Shown piece by piece: positions 51,902-58,405 of a stretch of DNA of 64,000 nt (positions are counted from its first letter, which is position 1; each line of letters begins with the position of its first letter). The position numbers and the translations under genes were made by a program. Source of the stretch: Salinisphaera sp049568105 (GTDB taxonomy: Bacteria; Pseudomonadota; Gammaproteobacteria; Nevskiales; Salinisphaeraceae); NCBI RefSeq assembly GCF_049568105.1, contig NZ_CP145335.1, forward strand, positions 3,100,001 through 3,164,000. The letters are read 5' to 3'. The notes under the pieces were generated by a model that was not told the DNA's origin, made no database searches, and saw nothing but the letters and a program-made list of their open reading frames with translations.

Positions 51902-52146
51902 GCCGCCTCTGTGCTCTGTCGGTCGGCCTTCTCGCCCTCGCTGTGAGACAACCGGGCGTCACCCTGGACTACCCCAGCGGGTTGGCTTTGTTGTCTATCG
52001 CGCGGGCGCGATTTGGGGCGGTACGGAAACAGCGGACACGACGTGCAAGTACACGCCTGCACCTGTTGTCGCCAGTTACCTAGCCCGCTGTTCGGGTCAT
52101 AGATGCAGTCTCGGCATTTCTCGTTGATAGCTTTGCGGAGGCTCAT
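51898..52146 (-). CDS. Small Cys-rich (zinc-ribbon-like) phage-type protein
   Basis: 82 residues from the ATG at 52146, which overlaps the upstream stop by ATGA; the longer reading to 52194 lacks support. The N-terminal 45 residues have the pattern CRDC-(x)n-CTCTSCPLFPYRP, four or more cysteines placed like a zinc-binding fold, seen in small phage-encoded proteins next to replication genes. The tail is polar and disordered-looking. Middle gene of a three-gene replication operon. Confidence 0.75.
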   Translation of the reverse strand: MSLRKAINEKCRDCIYDPNSGLGNWRQQVQACTCTSCPLFPYRPKSRPRDRQQSQPAGVVQGDARLSHSEGEKADRQSTEAA

Positions 52147-52550
52147 TCGGTTACGTTCTCCTTGTCGGTGTTGGGGTCTAGCTTCTCGCGCCACCGCTTG
52201 TTGGCTTCTCGTTGGCGCTTCTCGTTGGCGTTGCGCACTAGATCGAGATTCACTCGGCGGCAGTCGAGGGCGTCTCCGTTCACGGTCTCGACGCGCTGAC
52301 CATCGGTCGCACGCATCACGGCACGGGCTAGCGTCATCATCACCACGCGCCCATCGGCCCGCCTCGTTGCCTTACGGGCTGACCAAAGGCCGGAGCCGTT
52401 CGACACGGCCGCCCAGCGTTTGCCGTATTCATCGGCGATGCGTTGCCAGTCCTCGGGGTCAAGTAAGGCGGTCTTGCTCTTGGATAACTCGACGCGGACC
52501 ACGGGGCGGCCTCGCATCGTCTCGTGAGTAACCACGGGTTCTCGTTTCAT
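52143..52550 (-). CDS. HNH/AP2-like DNA-binding protein, first gene of the replication operon
   Basis: 135 residues from the ATG at 52550, with GAGG nine bases upstream; a longer start at 52613 would lie in the leader hairpin. It is homologous to the protein at 49662-50345 over its first 110 residues, including the NGDALDCRRVNL segment, and ends in a basic helix (NEKRQREANKRWREK). It may bind the origin or operator of the element, or recruit the ATPase. No intact HNH catalytic set is visible. Confidence 0.7.
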   Translation of the reverse strand: MKREPVVTHETMRGRPVVRVELSKSKTALLDPEDWQRIADEYGKRWAAVSNGSGLWSARKATRRADGRVVMMTLARAVMRATDGQRVETVNGDALDCRRVNLDLVRNANEKRQREANKRWREKLDPNTDKENVTE

Positions 52551-52562
52551 TTCATACAACCT

Positions 52563-52599
52563 CAAAGAAAAGCCCCGCGACCAGACGGCCAACGGGGCT
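52563..52599 (-). terminator. Intrinsic-terminator-like hairpin directly before the replication operon
   Basis: On the minus strand AGCCCCG (52599-52593) and CGGGGCT (52577-52571) form a stem with a 15-base loop, followed by TTTTCTTT and then at once the ribosome site GAGG of the 52550 gene. Bases 52600-52900 show nothing else I recognise. Confidence 0.65.
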
Positions 52600-53033
52600 G
52601 CATATAGATACAACTTGGAATAGAACAGGGCATCACAAACGCACGCGCGCTGTGTTCGCAGCTACATAACGACGGTCACCCGCATACAACCTGAAAAACC
52701 GCCGCCCGACCCCGCGCATCCGGTCGATCTTCCGGGCGCTCGGGGGCGAGCTAGCAGCAAAGCCGGGCAGACGCCCGGTCGAACGTTCAGTCAGCGCGGA
52801 GGGAGGGAGCCGCGAGACTGGTCTTTATTGTTCCACCCAATCACCACGTCCACGGACGCCAGCGAGACAAACTAAATACAAGTCACTGCCGCCGACGACC
52901 TCTATCTTAATGGGGGAAAAGTTTCTGTCTGGATGTTCCCGTTACCGGGAATTTTTCTTATTACACAGTGATTTGTGTCGACTAATTAGGCGTGCTTCCA
53001 TGACGACGCCAATCGACAAAAAGACCGCATCGA

Positions 53034-53255
53034 ATGTCACACCAAGCATACGACCAAAGCCCAGCCCGCGACTCCTTCGAGTCAACGGACGGCTGCACTG
53101 TCCGCGTCGAACGTCGGGACCACGGCAAGGCCGACCTCGTTATCGTCGACCCCATCAGCGGCGAGGTAGAAAGTCGTCTCTCGCTCATGGGGAACGACCT
53201 CCCGATGGTCCGCTCGCTGCTGGCGTCTGCCGAACAGGCCGCGGCCACCGCTTAA
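53034..53255 (+). CDS. Hypothetical 73-residue protein of the element
   Basis: Starts with ATG; the composition is protein-like, with an amphipathic segment (CTVRVERRDHGKADLVIVDP) suggesting beta strands and a C-terminal helix ending SAEQAAATA. I recognise no family. It is the only leftward-placed plus-strand gene between the two minus-strand groups of the element. A spurious frame remains possible. Confidence 0.5.
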   Translation: MSHQAYDQSPARDSFESTDGCTVRVERRDHGKADLVIVDPISGEVESRLSLMGNDLPMVRSLLASAEQAAATA

Positions 53256-53325
53256 CCACGCCCACCATCTCCCCCACACGGGAGCGATGGACCGGGGATT
53301 CACCACCCCCGGCCTATCATCAAAG

Positions 53326-53544
53326 CTAGCTCTTTCGGTCCAAGGCTCTAATTAATTCGTCTGCATAGCTGACTGCCTTGTCAGCTACTTGCCTCGAAGT
53401 CAGATTCTCGCGTGTTTGTTCTGACTCAACCGAACCGACAATCGCGGCCATCGCACGGCCTGCATACCACTCGCGAGTAGTCATACCGCTGATGGACACA
53501 TTATCGGCTTCAGGGAAGGCGGCATCGTACTTCTGTCGGTTCAT
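53326..53544 (-). CDS. Hypothetical 72-residue phage-type protein
   Basis: The segment SGMTTREWYAGRAMAAIVGS, followed by a C-terminal helix with AVSYADELIRALD, resembles small phage and prophage proteins with a MTLRDYFAxxAL core and a YADALI ending. The function of that group is unknown. ATG start; 86 bp after the recombinase stop on the same strand. Confidence 0.65.
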   Translation of the reverse strand: MNRQKYDAAFPEADNVSISGMTTREWYAGRAMAAIVGSVESEQTRENLTSRQVADKAVSYADELIRALDRKS

Positions 53545-53630
53545 CGCAAAACCTCTAGTTTTCTCGGCTTATCGGATTTCCAGTGTATCGTTGCCGCTGG
53601 GCCGAGTTCACGGTGACTAGTGGTCTAGCA

Positions 53631-54293
53631 CTAGACCTCTACGACATCGTGGTTGTCTGGATCGTCTAGCCCCTTGGTGACGTAGACGTCCATCTTTTCG
53701 GCCTTAGCCTCTTTCACGATGCGCTGCACCTTACCAACCGACAGCCCGGCCATCCTCGCGGTCTGGCGATAGCTGTGTCCTTCGGCGCGTAGTTCCAAAA
53801 CACGAGCCTCGGTCTGCTCGTCGCCGACCTTGGGCCGACCCAGCGTCTTGCCTTGCGCCCTGGCCCGGTCAAGCCCCGCGTTGACGCGGTCTTGGATGAT
53901 GGACCGCTCGAACTCGGCGAACACGCCCATCATCTGGAACATCGCTTTACCGGCTGGTGTGGTCGTATTCACGTCTTGCTGGTACAGGAACAGGTCGACT
54001 CCGTTGCCCTGTAGTTCCGACAGGAAGCCGACGAGGTCTTGCAGCGAACGTCCGAGCCGGTCGACCGACCAGCTCATGATGATGTCGAACTCGCTACGGA
54101 CGGCGGCGCGGTGCAGTGCGTCGAACTGTGGGCGCTTGTCGCGGCCCTTGGCACCGGATATGCCCTCGTCGATGAACTCGGCCACGACCTCCCAGCCTTT
54201 CGCGGCTGCAACCTCGCGTAGCTTGTCGATCTGATTGCGGGTTGTCTGTTGGTCGGTCGAGACGCGGGCGTAGATGGCGGCGCGTTTGGTCAT
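53631..54293 (-). CDS. Serine recombinase of the resolvase/invertase family
   Basis: 220 residues from the ATG at 54293; the longer start at 54338 is weaker. The catalytic domain begins AAIYARVSTDQQT with the nucleophilic Ser about residue 10, followed by MSWSVDRLGRSLQDLVGFL (conserved Arg pair) and FAEFERSIIQDRVNAGL. The C-terminal helix-turn-helix is EGHSYRQTARMAGLSVGKVQ. It would resolve dimers or invert DNA; whether a target site is in the element is not clear. It is a second, different recombinase beside the tyrosine integrase. Confidence 0.92.
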   Translation of the reverse strand: MTKRAAIYARVSTDQQTTRNQIDKLREVAAAKGWEVVAEFIDEGISGAKGRDKRPQFDALHRAAVRSEFDIIMSWSVDRLGRSLQDLVGFLSELQGNGVDLFLYQQDVNTTTPAGKAMFQMMGVFAEFERSIIQDRVNAGLDRARAQGKTLGRPKVGDEQTEARVLELRAEGHSYRQTARMAGLSVGKVQRIVKEAKAEKMDVYVTKGLDDPDNHDVVEV

Positions 54294-54508
54294 GGCTGAA
54301 TCGGTCTGTGTCGTGTGCCTCGCGTGTATTGAATACATTTGGTTTCGATACAGTCAAGACACGCCCCTTCCGACATCGCCATATCAGTAACTTACGGTCG
54401 GGGCCTCCGCTGGGGTTTTCGATACGCCCTGTACGTACGTCGTACGGGCCTTTTGCTACACATCGCAAGTCGGTAGGGTCAAAGCTCGTTCAACAACGAG
54501 GGAAAGAC

Positions 54509-54847
54509 ATGATTGAAGGCTTCTGGGTGGTGCGTTTCCGCTCGAATCAAGAGCTTTTCGGGGCCGGTGTGGTCGTTCTGCATAAGGGCCACGCCTACGG
54601 CGGCGACTCAGCGTACAGTTATCGCGGAACTTACCAAGTCGACGATAATGGTGAAATGCGTGCCCAGCTACGAATAGAGGAGCACACGGCCGGCATCACA
54701 GGTAACGTCATGGGAGCAATCGGTGACTATGACTTAGAACTGACCGGGCAAGTCCAAGCTAAACGGTTCAATATGGATGGGCGCGTAGCGCAGGACAGCA
54801 GCCGCAAGATGCAGGTCGAACTAGAACGCAAGTCTGATATTGCGTAG
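54509..54847 (+). CDS. GrlR-like small regulatory protein
   Basis: 112 residues from an ATG with GAGGGA six bases upstream. The pattern GVVVLHKGHAYGGDSAYSYR, then GTYQVDD and a C-terminal LELTGQVQAKRFNMDGR, matches the beta-barrel GrlR family, named after a negative regulator of a type III secretion locus in attaching E. coli but found widely in proteobacteria. No secretion genes are in this element, so the E. coli role should not be assumed. It is divergent from the serine recombinase. Confidence 0.75.
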   Translation: MIEGFWVVRFRSNQELFGAGVVVLHKGHAYGGDSAYSYRGTYQVDDNGEMRAQLRIEEHTAGITGNVMGAIGDYDLELTGQVQAKRFNMDGRVAQDSSRKMQVELERKSDIA

Positions 54848-55018
54848 TTCATGACACATACCCGGTAGGAATAACCCTGCCGGGCCTACCCCTCCCCCGG
54901 TACACCCGCGATTCGCCTTCCGCCCTGTGTCATCGAAGGCGGGACTACGGGGAAACGCGCGCGCGTCTTCATATATAGATGACCCCTCGAAAATCTGCGG
55001 TATTTTTAGATTGAACTT

Positions 55019-55384
55019 TTAAGAGCCGTCTCCGCTTGTGAAACGGCTCATCCAATTGTCGATAATGACGACAATCTCTTTTAGCCCCCAACGCTTTGCG
55101 GCGAGGAATAGCAATAGCGCCTCGCCAGCTCCGATTACTAATGGCGCAGTCCAATTTTCCATGGAGCCGAGCCACATAACGTCTAATAATAAAATTATTA
55201 TCAGAAAAAAAACAAAACGCTCTTCACGCCTTCCGTCTTTTTCCTGTTCGAGCTGTGAGGAGAGATTAGACAGACTCTCAGAGTTTGGCCCCTCTCCTTT
55301 GCCCTCATCGGAGCCATCTTCTCGGTCTTCGGGTAGTTCACCAAACCAGAAACTTAACTCATTGTCTCGATTATCTTCTGGCAC
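55019..55384 (-). CDS. Small two-helix membrane protein, candidate toxin of a Panacea TA pair
   Basis: 121 residues from GTG at 55384, overlapping the panA-like gene end by 14 bases. An acidic, polar N-terminus (about 50 residues) precedes two hydrophobic helices (FVFFLIIILLLDVMWLG and PLVIGAGEALLLFLAA) and a short C-terminal tail with NWMSRFTSGDGS. Local base use is AT-rich compared with the rest of the window. Panacea antitoxins are known to be paired with diverse toxins, some membrane-active; toxicity here is inferred from position and shape only. Confidence 0.65.
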   Translation of the reverse strand: MPEDNRDNELSFWFGELPEDREDGSDEGKGEGPNSESLSNLSSQLEQEKDGRREERFVFFLIIILLLDVMWLGSMENWTAPLVIGAGEALLLFLAAKRWGLKEIVVIIDNWMSRFTSGDGS

Positions 55385-55817
55385 TTTCCCGAGCCTTAAA
55401 CTCTTCTAAAATAGCCTCGCGTGGAATTAACGAGTTTCTAACATTACGGCGATAATTTTTATACCACGCAGAATGCGGCGCATGAGTAATAGACACTAAT
55501 TGGGGAGCGCTAAACCCTGAGAGCATGTCATAAGTATCGTCGATGAAATTAGCTGCTTCCTCATCGGCCACATCCGGCACGCTATTGAAAACACCTACTA
55601 CCGGGTCACTTCCGAATGCTTTGAGCCGATGATATAGACCTGGCTCCACCGGACCATAGTCCCACGCCTCAAACGATTCTCTAATTAGAGGCTTTTGCAT
55701 CCTCCCGAGGTATCTCATGTGGATAAGGTAAACGAGCTTCTGGATTTCAAGGTTAGAGAGCTTCCAGCCAGACCGCTCGCAAATTCGCTTTGCCACTTGC
55801 GCTGCTGACAATGTCAT
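55371..55817 (-). CDS. Panacea-domain (SocA-like, DUF4065) protein, candidate antitoxin
   Basis: 148 residues. The domain signature runs LSNLEIQKLVYLIHMRYLGR (about 20-40), FEAWDYGPVEPGLYHRLKAF (about 50-70) and LVSITHAPHSAWYKNYRRN (about 107-125), with a final IPREAILEEF. These are the conserved pieces of the Panacea/GepA domain, known as a promiscuous antitoxin module. GGAG precedes the ATG. It is the first gene of a two-gene unit with the membrane protein. An ACACGTGT palindrome lies about 60 bp upstream. Confidence 0.85.
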   Translation of the reverse strand: MTLSAAQVAKRICERSGWKLSNLEIQKLVYLIHMRYLGRMQKPLIRESFEAWDYGPVEPGLYHRLKAFGSDPVVGVFNSVPDVADEEAANFIDDTYDMLSGFSAPQLVSITHAPHSAWYKNYRRNVRNSLIPREAILEEFKARESARR

Positions 55818-56097
55818 CGCTCTTAACTCCGTTGACTATCGTGCGTACGGAACGCCGTTATCGGTTATCTAGTATTGCACACGTGTATACATGAACGTAC
55901 GTCTCGCTAAGCAATATAAGCGGAGAACGATACTGGTGAAGCACGTATGGCATCGAGAATGATAGCCCGCACGCTGCGCCTCGGACCTAATTCGAGTTCG
56001 CGCATCAAACTATGTTCCTTGTTGCGTTGGATAGCAACAAGGGACCCATGAGCGTGGGTGCGAACGTGGGTGCAAGCGGGTACACCCATAAAGATAA
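55818..56097. other. Element right end, non-coding
   Basis: It should contain the promoter of the panA-like gene and the right arm of the attachment region. An ACACGTGT palindrome is at 55879-55886. No gene is supported here; a 142-residue reading across the tRNA is spurious. Confidence 0.5.
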
Positions 56098-56135
56098 ACC
56101 CCTGAAACCATTGCGGTAACAGGGGTTCACTTTTT
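56097..56135. terminator. Bidirectional terminator at the right end of the element
   Basis: AACCCCTG (56097-56104) pairs with CAGGGGTT (56120-56127). On the plus strand CACTTTTT follows; on the minus strand TTATCTTTATG follows, so it also ends the tRNA-Gln transcript. It replaces the chromosomal terminator displaced to 48158-48190. Confidence 0.75.
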
Positions 56136-56153
56136 ATGGCTGGGGAAGAGGGA
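56135..56153. other. Right attachment site within tRNA-Gln
   Basis: Exact 19-bp copy of 48191-48209; it covers the CCA end and T-arm side of the tRNA gene, so the insertion leaves the tRNA whole. Confidence 0.8.
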
Positions 56154-56210
56154 TTCGAACCCCCACTGACGGAGTCAGAGTCCGTAGTCCTACCATTAGA
56201 CGATTCCCCA
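56137..56210 (-). tRNA. tRNA-Gln(CTG)
   Basis: A 74-nt cloverleaf read on the minus strand: acceptor TGGGGAA/TTCCCCA, discriminator G, encoded CCA, anticodon stem ACGGA/TCCGT with loop CTCTGAC (anticodon CTG), and T-loop TTCGAAT. It is the integration target of the neighbouring element. Confidence 0.97.
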
Positions 56211-56261
56211 GTAACCTGGAGCCGCTGGCTGCATTGTAGCGCAGCCAGCCGGCAGCCGTCG

Positions 56262-56654
56262 CTAGCGCTTGGAGTACTGCGGCGACTTACGAGCCTTGTG
56301 CAGGCCGATTTTCTTACGCTCAACCTTGCGGGCATCGCGCGTCATGTAACCAGCACTACGCAACGAAGCGCGCATGTTTTCGTCATAGTCGACCAGAGCA
56401 CGGGCCAAACCATGGCGAATTGCGCCGGCTTGGCCGTTCGGGCCACCGCCGTTGACCGTGATCTTGATGTCGAAACGATCAAGCGAATCGGTAACTTCGA
56501 GCGCCTGGCGCACGATCATCTGCGAGGTCGGACGACCGAAGTACTGCTCGACCGACTTGTTGTTGACCGTGATCTGGCCCGAGCCGGGTTTGATGAAGAC
56601 TCGCGCGGAAGCGGTCTTGCGACGGCCGGTGCCGTAGGCTTGTTCGGTTGCCAT
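56262..56654 (-). CDS. rpsI: 30S ribosomal protein S9
   Basis: 130 residues, the normal bacterial length, with the typical YGTGRRKTASARVFIKPGSG start, NGGGPNGQAGAIRHGLARAL centre and KARKSPQYSKR basic tail that reaches the ribosomal P site. Cotranscribed with rplM, three bases downstream of it. Confidence 0.98.
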   Translation of the reverse strand: MATEQAYGTGRRKTASARVFIKPGSGQITVNNKSVEQYFGRPTSQMIVRQALEVTDSLDRFDIKITVNGGGPNGQAGAIRHGLARALVDYDENMRASLRSAGYMTRDARKVERKKIGLHKARKSPQYSKR

Positions 56655-56657
56655 CGA

Positions 56658-57086
56658 TTAAATCTCCAGCGTCTGCGGCTGCTGTGCGGTATGCGGATGC
56701 TCGGCGTTCGGATAAACGCGCAATTTGCCGGCCATCTTACGGCCCAACGGACCTTTCGGCAGCATGCCCTTCACAGCGTGCTCAATGACGCGCTCCGGGT
56801 GCGTGGCCAGCTGATCTTCGAGCGTGATCGACTTTAGATTACCGACGTAACCGGTGAATCGATAGTACTTCTTCTGCTGCGGCTTCTTGCCCGTGGTCTT
56901 CACGTTCGAGGCGTTGATCACCACGATGTGGTCGCCGACATCCATATGCGGCGTGTATTCGGGCTTGTGCTTGCCGCGCAGGCGAAAAGCGATCTCGGAG
57001 GCCAGACGACCGAGAGTCTTGTCGGTCGCGTCCACGACGTACCAGTCGCCAGGCACCTCGTTTTTCTTCGCGGAAAACGTCTTCAT
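56658..57086 (-). CDS. rplM: 50S ribosomal protein L13
   Basis: 142 residues, standard length, beginning MKTFSAKKNEVPGDWYVVDA with the LGRLASEIAFRLRGKHKPEY and VEHAVKGMLPKGPLGR-type motifs. An early 50S assembly protein. First gene of the rplM-rpsI unit, with a good sigma-70 promoter 55-83 bp upstream. Confidence 0.98.
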   Translation of the reverse strand: MKTFSAKKNEVPGDWYVVDATDKTLGRLASEIAFRLRGKHKPEYTPHMDVGDHIVVINASNVKTTGKKPQQKKYYRFTGYVGNLKSITLEDQLATHPERVIEHAVKGMLPKGPLGRKMAGKLRVYPNAEHPHTAQQPQTLEI

Positions 57087-57140
57087 TTCAATTCTCGTAA
57101 GCCGTAGCAGGAGCAGCGGTGCGGGCTGCGAAAGCGCGCA

Positions 57141-57169
57141 ATTCTATAGTCCGAATCGGCGATTTGCAA
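57141..57169 (-). promoter_or_regulatory. Sigma-70 promoter of rplM-rpsI
   Basis: Minus strand TTGCAA (57169-57164), 17-base spacer, TAGAAT (57146-57141). The predicted start gives a leader of roughly 48 nt, usual for this operon, where L13 can feed back on its own mRNA. Confidence 0.6.
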
Positions 57170-57210
57170 CGCCTGATTTCGACCCCAGGGCCAGCAGTCC
57201 CACAAACCAT

Positions 57211-57798
57211 TCAATCAAGGTAGTGAATTACCTCGGAAACAGGCCGGCGCTGGCTGCGCGGGCCTCGCTTGGCGTAACCATACCAGATCAGCCCGGCGCA
57301 GTATTCCCCCGGCTGCGCACTGAGGATACGCAAGAACTCAGGCGCCCGCGTGATCGCCCCACTCGTCCATTTGGTCGCGATACCGGCGCTATGCAGATAC
57401 AGCATGAGATTCTGAATCGCGCAGGCACAGGCAGCATAGTCTTCGCGCGCGGTGATCGGATCCTCGTGCGCTACGCAGTTAACCGCCAGCCACCCCGGGA
57501 TCGCCGACCAGCGTTGTCGCTTGCTATCGGCCACCTCCGCGCCGCGGCTCTCGGTCAGCAGGCGCGTGTTCAGCTCGATGATCTCGGCCTTGGTGCGGTC
57601 GCCGATCAGATAGAAACGCCAAGGTTCGGTGACATGGTGGTTCGGCGCCCAACGGGCCAGATCAATGGCTTCGTGAATGCGCGCGCTGTCGGGCAGCTCC
57701 CCCGGGCGGAATTGATCAACGGTACGGCGCCCGCGTATCAGGGCATCGGCGTCGGCCGGTGCTACTGGGCTTGCGGTCAGTCGGGCTCGGTCGGCCAT
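57211..57798 (-). CDS. Nitroreductase-family flavoprotein (YdjA-like)
   Basis: 195 residues. RRTVDQFRPGELPDSARIHE and the LARWAPNHHVTEPWRFYLIG segment (FMN-binding region) place it in the small single-domain nitroreductase group related to YdjA. An FMN-dependent NAD(P)H oxidoreductase; substrate unknown. It follows lptE at four bases and is probably cotranscribed, where many gammaproteobacteria have holA instead. Confidence 0.85.
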   Translation of the reverse strand: MADRARLTASPVAPADADALIRGRRTVDQFRPGELPDSARIHEAIDLARWAPNHHVTEPWRFYLIGDRTKAEIIELNTRLLTESRGAEVADSKRQRWSAIPGWLAVNCVAHEDPITAREDYAACACAIQNLMLYLHSAGIATKWTSGAITRAPEFLRILSAQPGEYCAGLIWYGYAKRGPRSQRRPVSEVIHYLD

Positions 57799-57802
57799 TA
57801 GG

Positions 57803-58363
57803 TCAGGAACCTGCGTCGGAACCGCCCGCGAGCTTGCGGTTGCTTTGGGCCACGCGCTCGAGGATCAGATTGGCCAGATTCTGCTGCATATCGCTCAACA
57901 GCCGATTGCGCTGCTCTTCCGAGGACAGACGCTGGGTGTCGTCGATGCTGAAGTTGCGGGTGGCCGACAGCGTCTCGCCGGACAACTGATCTGCGTCGTT
58001 GACGCTGTAGTTGAACACTACCCGCGTCGTGATCGCGACCTCAGCGGCATCGCCATTGACCGGGCTGACCGAAACCACGCGCTGGGAAGTCTGGATGGAG
58101 GCGATCTCGAGCTGTGCCGCGGCATCGATGCTGCCCAGCAGATGCTGGCGCCGCAACCGCTGTTTGAGTGCACTCACCACTGGCGGGTCCCCTACCCGAT
58201 AATCGTTATGGTAGGCGACATGCATGGCATCGATGCCCTGGGGCAGCGGAGTCGCGCCCTGCATGTGAAAGCCACAGCCGGCCAACGCCACAGCGAAGAA
58301 AAGTGCACACACCGCGCGCAGCGCTGAGCGGGGCGCAGTGTTGAAAACAGCGGTACCGTTCAT
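57803..58363 (-). CDS. lptE: LPS-assembly lipoprotein LptE
   Basis: 186 residues with a lipoprotein signal (CALFFAVALAGCGFHMQG; Cys about residue 30) and the GCGFHMQGATPLPQGIDAMH opening characteristic of LptE. It plugs the LptD barrel and helps insert lipopolysaccharide in the outer membrane. The position directly after leuS is the conserved one. Confidence 0.92.
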   Translation of the reverse strand: MNGTAVFNTAPRSALRAVCALFFAVALAGCGFHMQGATPLPQGIDAMHVAYHNDYRVGDPPVVSALKQRLRRQHLLGSIDAAAQLEIASIQTSQRVVSVSPVNGDAAEVAITTRVVFNYSVNDADQLSGETLSATRNFSIDDTQRLSSEEQRNRLLSDMQQNLANLILERVAQSNRKLAGGSDAGS

Positions 58364-58405
58364 GGGTTGCTCATGCTAGGCGTTCATTCAAGCCGGGCGC
58401 ACCAA

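Noticed and set aside
55907..56335. 142-codon minus-strand frame across the tRNA-Gln region
   Set aside because: It reads through a tRNA gene, the attachment site and part of rpsI.
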